From positions 1 through 64,000 of the forward strand of contig DATJPW010000051.1 of the NCBI GenBank assembly GCA_035506215.1: 64,000 nucleotides of DNA, given 5' to 3'. A model generated the notes under the pieces. It ran no database searches. It had not been told where the DNA came from and saw only the letters and a program-made list of their open reading frames with translations. Position 1 is the stretch's first letter, and every line of letters begins with the position of its first letter. Shown piece by piece: positions 34,352-43,698 of the stretch. The DNA is from DATJPW01 sp035506215 (GTDB lineage Bacteria; Desulfobacterota; Desulfomonilia; Desulfomonilales; Desulfomonilaceae). The position numbers were made by a program, and so were the translations under genes.

Positions 34352-35131
34352 TCAAACCGGCAACGAGTCCCGAAGTCCTAGGCTGCCTCTGAGTCCATCC
34401 ATCTCCTCCTCGCCGGTCAATTTAAGAAAAGCCTTTTCCAGATTTCCACCGGTGCTGACAATAGAATCCTTGATGTTCCCAGGCGTGTCCGACACTATCT
34501 TTTTACCGTTGTGAATGATTGTTATAATTGTGCAGATCTCTTCCGCCACGGCCAGCGTATGTGTCGAGAGGAATACGGCCATGCCGCGGGTTTCGGCCAT
34601 CTCCTTAAACAGGTCCTTAACGAGACGAACGCCGCGTGGATCCAGTCCTACCATGGGCTCATCTATAATGAAAATCTTGGGCTGATGCAGTAGGGCCGAG
34701 CTTATGATCAAACGTTGCTTCATGCCGTGTGAATAACCTTCGATCAGTTCGTCCTTCCAATCCATGAGTTCGAAAATCTCCAGAAAATAAGTTCCGAGCC
34801 TTTCCAGGTCCTTTGACGAGACACGATAGATCCCTGCAATAAATTCGAGAAACTCCCAACCGGTGAGTTTTTCGTACAAATAAGGCCTGTCCGGCACGAA
34901 TCCTGTTATCGCCTTGGCTAATTCCGGTTCGGTGGCCAAGTCGTGACCGTCGAGCACGATGGAGCCGGTATCCGGCTTCATCAAGCCTGCGAGCATTCGA
35001 ATTGTAGTGGTCTTGCCTGCGCCGTTCGGCCCGAGAAAACCCATGATCTCCCCGGGGGGGACGTGCAGATCAATGTGATCCACAGCTACTGTCTTGGCAA
35101 ATCTCTTGGACAAGTTTTCGACACGAATCAT
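34352..35131 (-). CDS. ABC transporter ATP-binding protein (export type, no permease nearby)
   Basis: The 259-residue ATPase has Walker A GPNGAGKTTT (about 34-43), a Q-loop region, the signature YSHGMKQRL and Walker B IFIIDEPMVGLD, followed by the His switch in LSTHTL. It resembles ATPases of the ABC-2 export type. No membrane partner lies next to it: the neighbours are a transglutaminase-like protein upstream (28 bases) and the repeat region downstream. It may pair with a distant permease. Confidence 0.87.
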   Translation of the reverse strand: MIRVENLSKRFAKTVAVDHIDLHVPPGEIMGFLGPNGAGKTTTIRMLAGLMKPDTGSIVLDGHDLATEPELAKAITGFVPDRPYLYEKLTGWEFLEFIAGIYRVSSKDLERLGTYFLEIFELMDWKDELIEGYSHGMKQRLIISSALLHQPKIFIIDEPMVGLDPRGVRLVKDLFKEMAETRGMAVFLSTHTLAVAEEICTIITIIHNGKKIVSDTPGNIKDSIVSTGGNLEKAFLKLTGEEEMDGLRGSLGLRDSLPV

Positions 35132-35158
35132 TTTGCGCTCCGCTATGCTTGCAGGTAT

Positions 35159-36649
35159 CTAGTTCGCCTCAAGGACCTTCAATTTCAATTGGCCCAAGAA
35201 TGAGATTACATTCACTTGCTTATCCACGTCGCCGTAGAGCAAGGCAATATGTGTAGGATCCACGGGGACAAGATTCATAAGCGGATCACCGGTGAACCAG
35301 CGGTCTCCTGCCCAGTAAGTCACCCAAGCATGATAGTAAAATCCGTCACCCGAATAAACCAGTCCTACAACCACCTGTGCGGGCAATCCCACCGCCCTGG
35401 CAAGTGCTGCGGCAAGCACCGAGTGCTCATTGCAAGCTCCCTGTTTGTTCGTCAAAACCGTGACTGCGTCAGGAACCACCGCGGTCGGCACTTTTTTCAG
35501 ATTATTGTGAACCCAGGCGTTTATAAGGCGGGCAGCCCGAATTGGGTCTTTTTCATCGCCGAGGATCTTCTCCGCTTGCCGCCTGATCACGGAATCGTCG
35601 CTACGAATAAATCTCGATGACATGAGGTGCGTTTCCATTTTTGGATCGGTACAAGGGAGTCGATACGTTGCCGTTGGAAGAAGCTCTCTGTTCAATACAA
35701 TTTCAGAATTCCTGTAGGATTGCCTGAAACCGTCACTGGGCAAGCTCCTTTGTCGATCACTTTCGACCTTTAGCCGCAGAAATTTGAGAGCCTGTGAACC
35801 CGGTATGGAACCCTCCAGTGGAACGGAGGTAAGGGAAGCCAAGTCCGGCAGTCCTCGAACGGCCTTCAGGTCTCTTGCGATTTCATTTCTATCGGAGCGG
35901 ACTACCGTGATACCCATGGGCATAAGGCCTTTCAGGAGTCGTCCCTCGTTGTCCACCCACATCACCAGGTCCAGCGAGCGTAGGGTTGCCCTTACCCTCC
36001 AAGCCTCCTCCTTCTTCCCTGCTATTTCAAGGTCGGCCTTTTCGAGTACCTTAATGATCGTGTCCCATTTATTTCCGTCTAATGGATCGAAAATAGGTAT
36101 GTGGTATTCATCGCCCACCTGAAGCCCAGCCAACGGCACCGGCAGGCCCAACGACCTCGACATCCTGGGGATTTCGGCTAATTTTATGCGCTTGACTCCT
36201 CCGCCCTGAGAACTGGGCATGTCCAGTACCAGATCTCTGCCCTCCATTCGACCATTCTGTTCAAAGGATATGATGCCGGAGGAAACCCTGAGATGAAAGT
36301 TCACGAGACGGAAATTTTCGTCAACGGTGGATTCGTTAAGGACGCGTACCGGCTTTATTTGGCCTTGAAGATTCAAGGAAATGTTGAGATCGTCGCGTAT
36401 CTTCCAGTGTTCACCTGCCCGGACTTGTCTGGATCGCCCGAAACCGGAGTACGCTCCGCCGATTCGTATCAAGAACCAATCATCGGATTCTACAGCAGCG
36501 ATATTCAGGCCCTCAGTGATTCCGGATGTGCTGGACAGGTATCGGTCTTTCAGGAGCAGCCCGACCAACACCAGCCACACTACGACTATTATGACTGTAA
36601 CTATCGGCCTGAAGCGTGTGACGGATCGTAAGGAGGACGAGGACATCAA
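35159..36649 (-). CDS. Membrane-anchored transglutaminase-like protein
   Basis: The 496-residue protein has one N-terminal membrane segment (VTVIIVVVWLVLVGLLL) and a large extracytoplasmic region. The C-terminal transglutaminase-like domain (about 380-475) shows the Cys in NKQGACNEHSVLAAALARA, the His in FYYHAWVTYW and the Asp in TGDPLMN. Members cleave or cross-link proteins; many are membrane proteases. The middle part is not recognised. It lies 28 bases upstream of the ABC ATPase gene and follows the PHP gene closely, suggesting an operon of three genes. Confidence 0.85.
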   Translation of the reverse strand: MMSSSSLRSVTRFRPIVTVIIVVVWLVLVGLLLKDRYLSSTSGITEGLNIAAVESDDWFLIRIGGAYSGFGRSRQVRAGEHWKIRDDLNISLNLQGQIKPVRVLNESTVDENFRLVNFHLRVSSGIISFEQNGRMEGRDLVLDMPSSQGGGVKRIKLAEIPRMSRSLGLPVPLAGLQVGDEYHIPIFDPLDGNKWDTIIKVLEKADLEIAGKKEEAWRVRATLRSLDLVMWVDNEGRLLKGLMPMGITVVRSDRNEIARDLKAVRGLPDLASLTSVPLEGSIPGSQALKFLRLKVESDRQRSLPSDGFRQSYRNSEIVLNRELLPTATYRLPCTDPKMETHLMSSRFIRSDDSVIRRQAEKILGDEKDPIRAARLINAWVHNNLKKVPTAVVPDAVTVLTNKQGACNEHSVLAAALARAVGLPAQVVVGLVYSGDGFYYHAWVTYWAGDRWFTGDPLMNLVPVDPTHIALLYGDVDKQVNVISFLGQLKLKVLEAN

Positions 36650-36652
36650 TCT

Positions 36653-37318
36653 TTATCTTCGGCTCAAACGTTGCCGGCAGATTTCCAGAAGCTCTTCGTT
36701 AGTTTTCAGGACTTCTTCCGCCCGATGTTCGACGAGCCCAGCGCCTATTAGGATCTGAAAGGCCCGGTCGCGCGTTATTAGATCATCCGGAGTATGAGTA
36801 TCGGTATCGATCACCAACCTTGCGCCGGTTTCCAGCGCCATCCTTGCTACATGGCCATTAGTGAGGGAATGGCCGTGTCTGGAAGTGATCTCAAGAAATA
36901 CTCTTCTCTCCGCAGCCAGACGGGCATCATCATATGTTATAAAACCGGGGTGTGCGAGTATGTCGACTCCCGCTTCTATGGCCGCCCGATTTGTTCCGTC
37001 CGCTACCGGCTCCACTGGGGATTCTCCGTGACCCACTACAAGGACCGCGCCTAATCGCCTCGCATCCCGTACCAATTCCGGGATTTCCAGAGGCGGAGCG
37101 TGAGTGATCTCGGCGCCTGGAATTACGAAGGTCTTCTGAAAATGGTTCAGCTTGACGGTGACCTTGAGAAGGGCTTTCAGTACTGTTTCCAGGTTGGATT
37201 CATCCACGTGATCCGCCAAGCCTATAGCTCGGTAACCTATGTTTTCAGCCCTGCGCACCAACTCGCTTGGTACCAAAACCCCATCACTGAGCAAGGTATG
37301 GGTGTGAAAGTCAATCAA
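36653..37318 (-). CDS. PHP-domain phosphoesterase
   Basis: The 221-residue protein has the four PHP metal motifs: FHTHTLLSDG, LADHVDESN, ILAHPGFI and VIDTDTHTPDD. It resembles histidinol-phosphatase-type PHP proteins and could hydrolyse a small phosphoester. The start is a TTG (37318) six bases behind GGAGGT. It ends three bases before the start of the transglutaminase-like gene, so the two are translationally linked. The true substrate is not deducible. Confidence 0.85.
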   Translation of the reverse strand: MIDFHTHTLLSDGVLVPSELVRRAENIGYRAIGLADHVDESNLETVLKALLKVTVKLNHFQKTFVIPGAEITHAPPLEIPELVRDARRLGAVLVVGHGESPVEPVADGTNRAAIEAGVDILAHPGFITYDDARLAAERRVFLEITSRHGHSLTNGHVARMALETGARLVIDTDTHTPDDLITRDRAFQILIGAGLVEHRAEEVLKTNEELLEICRQRLSRR

Positions 37319-37666
37319 GGTTCACCTCCGTTGTCTCCACCATACACCCACTGGAATTAAAGGCCAAGAGGGCTTGATCTCGGCGCGTACCCTATTGATT
37401 TGCCGTTAACGCTTTTTCCGACAGATCTGCTTTCGATCCTGTCAGAAAAATCTATTTCATCGTCTAGGGTTTTATTCTAATATGGGCATTGGAGCCGTCT
37501 CGCCTGATTGAATTATTTCCGGGCAGGTGACGTATTTGTCCTATGCGCTTCCAGCGGCCTGCCGGCATTATCGGCAACAGGCGCATTATGGTCGGTATCC
37601 TGCTCGTGGCTTATCTCAGCACTGTCGGCCCAAACGAAAGACCCTTCCGGTTGCATACGGTGAGAC
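37319..37666. other. Divergent intergenic region
   Basis: This 348-base region lies between two divergent genes. It contains an imperfect inverted repeat, TTTTTCCGACAG (37413-37424) and CTGTCAGAAAAA (37439-37450), which could act as a site for a regulator. No convincing paired promoter was identified. Confidence 0.4.
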
Positions 37667-39004
37667 ATGGAAAAAAAGGAAGTTCGCGTAAAATGTAGCG
37701 GTTGCGCGACATCTTACAAGCTCAAGGTCCCGGAGACAGACAAGCCGATTCGTTTCCAGTGCAAGAAATGCGGTAAGGTTTTAGTAGTGCGTCTCAAATC
37801 GCCCGCTCAAACCGCGGAGCAATCACCGCCTGCTCGGCCGCAACCGTCTCCCGAGATGATGCCTCAATTGGAAACGACCCAGTTGCCCGAATGGTCGGAT
37901 GATTCGGCTTCCGCTCCAGGCCAGTCCGTCGGTATGGTGGAAACTCGGTACTTTGACGCGCCAAAGGAACAGCCGGAGACTATGTCCGCCAAAGACCGAA
38001 GATGGCTGGTGCTATCCGACGAGCAGGTTAAAGGCCCGTTCAACGACGACGAAATCGTTGAGATGATAAAAAACCGGTCGATAAGCGCGGAAACATCACT
38101 GCGAATGGGGCAACGACCTTGGATCAAGGCAGTACAAGTTGCCAATTTCCGGGACTTATTCCCGGAAAGCCGACCCTCCGAAGAGATTGCTCAAGTAGGA
38201 TCAGGGCCGCGGGCTCAATCGAGCGGTGCCGAAAGTCACCAAGGTACGGCGGAGTCGCCTTTCTACGAGCGGTTGCCTGCCATTGTTCCTTATCCGCTCG
38301 GTGGAGGAAAATGGCAGCCGCTCGCCGTTTTCGTAGCGGGTGCTTTTGCGGTTTCGATCATTCTGTCTATTAATTTCCTTATTGGCCTTCCATTGTCCAT
38401 CCTCGGATGGATAGTCCTTTACGGATATCTGGCTGAACTCATGGAGGCTAGTGGACAAGCCCCGGATGATCCGCCTCCAGCTATATCTCTTGCCAAAATT
38501 CGAGAGATGGCGGCGGCGGGATTGAGAATTTTCTGTGTGCTTGCCGTCTATTGTCTCGTCCCTGTTTCAATATGCCTGACACTTATGATAGCCTTTTTCT
38601 TGAATGGCATGGAAATGCTGGGGTACATTTTTATGATACTTACCGTCGCGGCGTACGCGGCCTCCCTATGTCTGGCGTCTGCGGCCCTGGTAATACTTCG
38701 GCAGTCACATCGACTCGGAGAAGCCCTGAATCCCTCCAAAATTTTCTCGATTGCGGGAAAGGGTGGCAAACCTTATATGATGTTGGCTTCGGTTTCAGTG
38801 GGAACAGGCCTCATTTGCATGCTGGCGGTCCTGGCGGCGGTTTTCCTCGCCGACCTTCTTCCCCTGGGATCAATTGTGGTGGCGCTTCTCATGGCTTTGG
38901 TGTTGTCCTACGGGCATTTCATTTGGTTTCACGTGTTAGGCCGATATTCCAGAGAAAACGTCGCGTTCACTGATCAGGTTCTTGCCGCGGCACCGAGTCG
39001 ATAA
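37667..39004 (+). CDS. MJ0042 zinc-ribbon / GYF_2 / DUF4013-like membrane protein
   Basis: The 445-residue protein begins with an MJ0042-type zinc ribbon (VKCSGCATSYKL and FQCKKCGKVLVV, about 8-42). A low-complexity proline/glutamine linker follows, then a GYF_2 domain (RWLVLSDEQVKGPFNDDEI, about 105-125). The C-terminal half has five or six membrane segments with a DUF4013-like character (about 215-430). Such combinations are seen in signalling or sorting proteins whose function is unknown. The start is ATG 37667. The SHOCT-repeat gene follows 17 bases later, so the two are probably one transcript. Confidence 0.78.
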   Translation: MEKKEVRVKCSGCATSYKLKVPETDKPIRFQCKKCGKVLVVRLKSPAQTAEQSPPARPQPSPEMMPQLETTQLPEWSDDSASAPGQSVGMVETRYFDAPKEQPETMSAKDRRWLVLSDEQVKGPFNDDEIVEMIKNRSISAETSLRMGQRPWIKAVQVANFRDLFPESRPSEEIAQVGSGPRAQSSGAESHQGTAESPFYERLPAIVPYPLGGGKWQPLAVFVAGAFAVSIILSINFLIGLPLSILGWIVLYGYLAELMEASGQAPDDPPPAISLAKIREMAAAGLRIFCVLAVYCLVPVSICLTLMIAFFLNGMEMLGYIFMILTVAAYAASLCLASAALVILRQSHRLGEALNPSKIFSIAGKGGKPYMMLASVSVGTGLICMLAVLAAVFLADLLPLGSIVVALLMALVLSYGHFIWFHVLGRYSRENVAFTDQVLAAAPSR

Positions 39005-39021
39005 GGCGGTTCTTTCCAACG

Positions 39022-40029
39022 ATGATGTATGGAAACCTCGGCAAAAACCTCTCGCGATTTCGATCCGTTCTGGCGGCATGGCTCGTCACGATATTGTTGG
39101 CTTCATCAGGGGCCTCCTTCGAGGTATCGGACCCGGTGTCGGCGGTTTTCGAGTCCCCGAATTTTAAGGGAAAAGAACCCATCCAAAAACTGCAACAGGC
39201 TGCCGAGTTAATCCGCGAAAAGAAGCTCAAGCAATCGGAGATGGACTTCGCCCTTTTGGACTGGGGGGATCAGTACCTCAGGGAACCGTCTGATCCCTTA
39301 GATAGATTGAAGAGATGGGCCCAGCTAAACAGTGACGAAAAGTTGAGTCATTCGAGGATACCGAGAGAATTTCTCAATCGAATGTTGCTCGCGGAATACC
39401 TTGTAGAAAAGACACCCTATCTTACATATACACCGCAAAAGAAGCTGGAGATCCTGCACAAACTTGCCCAACAAAAACTTGTGCACTGGTCTGTGTTGCT
39501 GGAATACGCAAGACTTTATGCCGGAGCAGTGGTCACAGGAGCAAAAGGTTACAGCAAGACCTCGCCCGTAGAGGCTTTGGGCAATCTAAAGAACCTCAAA
39601 GATCAAGGCCTGGTGGGCCTTCACTACAGGACGCCTACCGAGGCAATCCTGGCTGCTGAAGCCTTGGCTATGGATTCGGAATATACGAAGGCCTTGCCTT
39701 ACGAACGTCTTGTGAAACTCCGGGAGCTGGAACGCAAGGGGCTGGTGAGCAATCTCTCGAAGAGAGAACTGGAACGTCTTCCGGCTTGGAGACTTCTTGT
39801 CGCTGATCCGGCATTTATGAAATCCGATGCCGCGGCCAAAGAAGAGCGGTTATCAAAATTGAAGGATCAAGGGTTGATTTCATCCTGGAGTTATAAGGAC
39901 CTGGCAGCGATCTTCCGACCTGCAGCCATCGCCTCTCCTGCTCAGACAAGGCCGACCCCGGTCCCACAGAAAGCCCCGCCCCCAGCCCAATATGAGGAAG
40001 ACGCGGGCGTAGCCCCTAAGGTTGAATAA
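39022..40029 (+). CDS. Exported protein made of about six SHOCT-like repeats
   Basis: The 335-residue product has a hydrophobic N-terminus (VLAAWLVTILLASSGASF), which suggests a signal peptide. The rest carries about six degenerate repeats of 35-45 residues with a common kernel: LQQAAELIREKKLKQSE, LKRWAQLNSDEKLSH, LEILHKLAQQKLVHW, LGNLKNLKDQGLVGL, LVKLRELERKGLVSN and LSKLKDQGLISSWSY. This pattern is SHOCT-like (short helix-turn motifs). The tail is proline-rich. I do not recognise the family. Its neighbours are a membrane protein with a GYF domain and a GlmS-like enzyme, 18 bases downstream. Confidence 0.75.
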   Translation: MMYGNLGKNLSRFRSVLAAWLVTILLASSGASFEVSDPVSAVFESPNFKGKEPIQKLQQAAELIREKKLKQSEMDFALLDWGDQYLREPSDPLDRLKRWAQLNSDEKLSHSRIPREFLNRMLLAEYLVEKTPYLTYTPQKKLEILHKLAQQKLVHWSVLLEYARLYAGAVVTGAKGYSKTSPVEALGNLKNLKDQGLVGLHYRTPTEAILAAEALAMDSEYTKALPYERLVKLRELERKGLVSNLSKRELERLPAWRLLVADPAFMKSDAAAKEERLSKLKDQGLISSWSYKDLAAIFRPAAIASPAQTRPTPVPQKAPPPAQYEEDAGVAPKVE

Positions 40030-40047
40030 CTAGGAAGGAACGTTGTC

Positions 40048-43000
40048 GTGTGCGGAATAGCGGGTTTCATAGGTAACAACCGCTGGAAGGAGACTTCGGA
40101 TCCGGCTTGGCTGGATACCCTCCTGTCGGGCTTTGAAACGGCGGCCGTATCGGATAATTGGGAAAATTTGAGCTTGCCCTTGAAGAGTTTGGTCGCGAGA
40201 TTCGACGATATCATGTCATTCGGCTTGCACATGGAACTCGTCAAGCGCTCCGAAGTTTGGGCAAAAATGGAGCGATTGGCAGACACGCTCACCCATATAT
40301 CAGGAAAGCTAAATGATTTCATAGCCGAAAGAGGCCGCTCAGACTTCCTTGAACTCCTTGCGGAAAATACCACGGACTGCACGTGGCAAATAAGAGAAGA
40401 AGTCCTTGGTAATGTGACCAGGACTACGAGTCTCTTGCCGAACTTCGGGCCGTCCTCCGGGTTCGGTCGTTCAGAGCACTATGTGGCATGGGCCATTGAG
40501 CAGGCCTTGGAAAATATCGACCGCCTGGAAGTTAGAGGCAGAGATTCCGCCGGCATATCTATCCAGTGCTTGGCCTCGCGTTCCGAGGGCATCGGTTTTC
40601 TCCCGGAACCGCCTGAGGGCCTTGGTGTGAATGAAACCGTCCGCAGGCGCATTCATCAAATTGAATGTCACGACGGATCACACGTTTTCATTTTCATTTA
40701 TAAAATTGCCAATCTCGTAGGTAGGTTGGGAGACAACACCGGAGGTCTGCGCGAGGCGATTCGCAGTGATGAAGACCTCTGGAAAGTCGCCGGCATAACG
40801 GACCAGATCAATATTCTCGCCCATACGCGCTGGGCCTCCAACGGCATTATAAGCCTTTCCAACAGCCATCCGGCAGACGGGTCGCTCTACGGAAAAGAAC
40901 ACTTATCCAGCCTGGATGATAGAGAAGCCCAGTTTGTTCTCAACGGCGATGTGGACAACTATCACCAAATGGTGGAACAATTCGTCCAAGCACAGGGATA
41001 CAACATCGACCCTACTGTAACTACGGACGCCAAGATCCTTCCCGTATTTTACCGTCTCGGGACCGATCCCGCTCTGCCTGCCGAGGACCGTTTCGCGGAG
41101 CTGATGAACAAATGCGAGGGGTCTTTGGCAGTAGTGATGCAACATCCTCATCACCCGCGGGCGCTATATCTCGGACAGAAGGGAAGCGGCCAGAGCCTCT
41201 TTGTAGGCAAGGTAAGCGACGGGGCTATTCTTGCATCTGAAGTCTACGGATTGGCCGCCCGCACTCGTTATTCCTACAGCCTTTCAGGTACTGAAAGAGG
41301 TGGGACACAAGTCAGGGTTGATGTTGCCAATCCCGCCGGTGAGATCATGGTAGGCCGTTTTCTCAAAGACTTGGGGCCGTTCGAAGTCAAAGCGGAACCC
41401 ATTTACATCCATTCCAGAGACATCTTCCGCGGCTCGTACGATTATTATTTTGAGAAGGAGATCCATGAATCTCCGTTAAGCGTTCTCAAGACCATCCGAG
41501 GCAAGTACCGGAAGATTGGCCAGACGATTGATTTCTCCGTGGGAGGTGATGGGGCCTTCAATGGCCTATTGAAGCGCCTGAGAGACCCAAATCAGCCCCC
41601 AATCCGCCGAATAATGTGCATCGGCCAAGGAACCGCGTCGGTGGCCGCAATGGGTGCGGCTTATCTTATAGAACGAGCCCTCGCTCGATCGCGTATAAAG
41701 GTGGATTGGCGTAAGGCATCGGAGATGTCCGGATTTCTTTCGGATGAGCCGTTGGAGGACATGTTACTGATTGCAATTTCTCAGAGCGGTACGACCACGG
41801 ATACTAATCGCACTGTAGATGTGGCCGGATCTCAGGGGGCCTGGATACACGCTATTGTGAATCGACGAAATTCCCCCCTCGTCGACAAGTCCAATTCGTA
41901 TTTCTATACCAGCGACGGCCGCGATGTGGAAATGGCCGTGGCATCGACCAAAGCGTTTTATTCGCAAGTTGCGGCGGCCAAGCTCACTGCCCTGCTGCTG
42001 GCACGAGAGTTCGACTGCCTCACTCCTGAGGAGATCTTTCAGGAAATTCAAGAATTGGAGCTACTTCCCGAAGAAATTGAATCTGTGTTGAATCTCAAAG
42101 AGATTCTGAAGCAAAGTGCAGAGAAATACGGTCCCAGCAGCAGAAACTGGGCGGTGGTCGGAAACGGACCCAACAAGGTCGCTGCTGATGAAATCCGTAT
42201 CAAGCTCAGTGAGCTCTGTTACAAATCGATCCCGTGTGATTTCACTGAAGACAAAAAGCACATTGACCTTTCCACCGAACCTTTGACAATTGTAGTAGCC
42301 AACGATCTTGCCGAGCAATTGGTCCAGGACACTGCCAAAGAAGTAGCCATTTTCAAAGCTCACAACGGCCGACCTCTCGTATTTTGCGCACGCGGCGAAA
42401 AACGCTTCCACGATCACGCGGAGATGTTCGTCGAGTTGCCGTCTGTCGGCGCGGGACTTGGCTTCGTGCTGGCGACGGTGGCAGGACATCTGTGGGGATT
42501 TTATGCAGCAAAGGCTATCGATTCACGAGCTGACGAATTACGAAAGGTTCGTTCCCTTTTGTCACAAGAACTGGAGAATCCTGAGCTTGTGAATTCTGAA
42601 ATGCTTGCCTCTCGATTGCACTCGGTCCTCAATCTGATGGCTCAGGGAGAGATGAATGCGGCGCTACCCGCTTCTACAGTGGCCGCTCTATCCGTATACA
42701 TGAGTCGCCTTGGCGTCAGCTCGAACGGGAGGGAAATCGGAAGATCGGAGTTAGAAGAGGGTATAAACCTGCTCAACAGGGCTATAGAAGAAATGACCAG
42801 ACCCATTGATACCATTCGCCATCAAGCCAAAACAGTTACCGTCGGAATAAGCAGACCTCAAGAGATACTGCCTCCGGTCCTACTGATCGCCCTGGATAGG
42901 CTCTCCGTCCCACCCGGTGAAATCAAGGAACAGGATCGACGCATATTACGAACTGTTTCGCCGCTTATTTCTGAAGTGCAGGGCGGCCTCCTGTATCGAA

Positions 43001-43464
43001 TCGTCCGTAGCGTTGACGGCATTTCGCCGGGTCTGAGCGGCGACGCTCATTTGATCCAAGTAACTGAAAGATTCGGATCATGCACAGGGAAAGAATCTCG
43101 ATACGACCACCCGCGGCCTGCAGGTGGAAGCAAGCGTACCGTTATGCGCATCGAGAAATCCATTTGGTCTTCGGGCAGAGATGGAGTTGAGAACCTGGTA
43201 ATAATCCCACTGTTTGATGAAGACAAGGGAACGCCAACAGGGATTTTGTTATTCCATCTCAATTTTGTAGCTCAGGCGACGGTCCAACAAAAATTGGGGG
43301 TTCTCCGCGGGTTGGGCAGTCGATATTATGATTTGGTTGAACGCCTGGAAGAGATATCCGAGCCCAGGTCCATCGAGGAGATTCTTGAACTCATTCCTCC
43401 TCGCGATATGGTCCTGGCTCCGTTGGAAAATCTTGTTCTCTCGCGTAATTTATCGACAACATGA
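40048..43464 (+). CDS. Oversized GlmS-like glutamine-fructose-6-phosphate transaminase
   Basis: At 1138 residues it is almost twice the length of a standard GlmS (about 610). The N-terminal nucleophile is Cys2 (GTG start, MCGIAGFIGNN). A helical insertion of about 110 residues then separates it from the rest of the glutamine amidotransferase domain (EVRGRDSAGIS, ILAHTRWASNG, FVLNGDVDNY). The first SIS domain (about 525-650) has IGQGTAS and SQSGTTTDT; ASTKAF follows. In the second SIS domain, ADEIRIKLSEL keeps the Glu/Lys/Glu pattern of the isomerase site. About 290 extra C-terminal residues (from about 850) match nothing I recognise. It may make GlcN-6-P or a variant aminosugar. AGGAAGG is upstream of the GTG. 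Confidence 0.82.
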   Translation: MCGIAGFIGNNRWKETSDPAWLDTLLSGFETAAVSDNWENLSLPLKSLVARFDDIMSFGLHMELVKRSEVWAKMERLADTLTHISGKLNDFIAERGRSDFLELLAENTTDCTWQIREEVLGNVTRTTSLLPNFGPSSGFGRSEHYVAWAIEQALENIDRLEVRGRDSAGISIQCLASRSEGIGFLPEPPEGLGVNETVRRRIHQIECHDGSHVFIFIYKIANLVGRLGDNTGGLREAIRSDEDLWKVAGITDQINILAHTRWASNGIISLSNSHPADGSLYGKEHLSSLDDREAQFVLNGDVDNYHQMVEQFVQAQGYNIDPTVTTDAKILPVFYRLGTDPALPAEDRFAELMNKCEGSLAVVMQHPHHPRALYLGQKGSGQSLFVGKVSDGAILASEVYGLAARTRYSYSLSGTERGGTQVRVDVANPAGEIMVGRFLKDLGPFEVKAEPIYIHSRDIFRGSYDYYFEKEIHESPLSVLKTIRGKYRKIGQTIDFSVGGDGAFNGLLKRLRDPNQPPIRRIMCIGQGTASVAAMGAAYLIERALARSRIKVDWRKASEMSGFLSDEPLEDMLLIAISQSGTTTDTNRTVDVAGSQGAWIHAIVNRRNSPLVDKSNSYFYTSDGRDVEMAVASTKAFYSQVAAAKLTALLLAREFDCLTPEEIFQEIQELELLPEEIESVLNLKEILKQSAEKYGPSSRNWAVVGNGPNKVAADEIRIKLSELCYKSIPCDFTEDKKHIDLSTEPLTIVVANDLAEQLVQDTAKEVAIFKAHNGRPLVFCARGEKRFHDHAEMFVELPSVGAGLGFVLATVAGHLWGFYAAKAIDSRADELRKVRSLLSQELENPELVNSEMLASRLHSVLNLMAQGEMNAALPASTVAALSVYMSRLGVSSNGREIGRSELEEGINLLNRAIEEMTRPIDTIRHQAKTVTVGISRPQEILPPVLLIALDRLSVPPGEIKEQDRRILRTVSPLISEVQGGLLYRIVRSVDGISPGLSGDAHLIQVTERFGSCTGKESRYDHPRPAGGSKRTVMRIEKSIWSSGRDGVENLVIIPLFDEDKGTPTGILLFHLNFVAQATVQQKLGVLRGLGSRYYDLVERLEEISEPRSIEEILELIPPRDMVLAPLENLVLSRNLSTT

Positions 43465-43608
43465 CATAAGTCTGACATTGGCTCCGAGGAAATTTCTTCC
43501 GATCATCCGCGTTTTCATTCCCCTTGGTTCTTGAAAATCCCACCGCGCTTTTCAGCGAATTAGGCAGTTTTCCCCGCTTCTTCCTTGCCAGGCAGGCGGG
43601 AATACTTC

Positions 43609-43637
43609 TTGACATTTGAGACAAAAAAATATATAAA
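43609..43637 (+). promoter_or_regulatory. Sigma-70 promoter for the LysM-dprA-topA group
   Basis: TTGACA at 43609-43614, 17 bases, then TATAAA at 43632-43637. It is one base off the full consensus and about 60 bases before the LysM gene start. Confidence 0.72.
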
Positions 43638-43698
43638 AAACTAGTATGTTAATGCTTAAACATAAACCGTAACATTAATAGCGATGCGGAGGCCCTCG

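Noticed and set aside
37413..37450. Inverted repeat with T-run as a rho-independent terminator
   Set aside because: It lies between divergent gene starts, where no transcript should end; a regulatory site is more likely.
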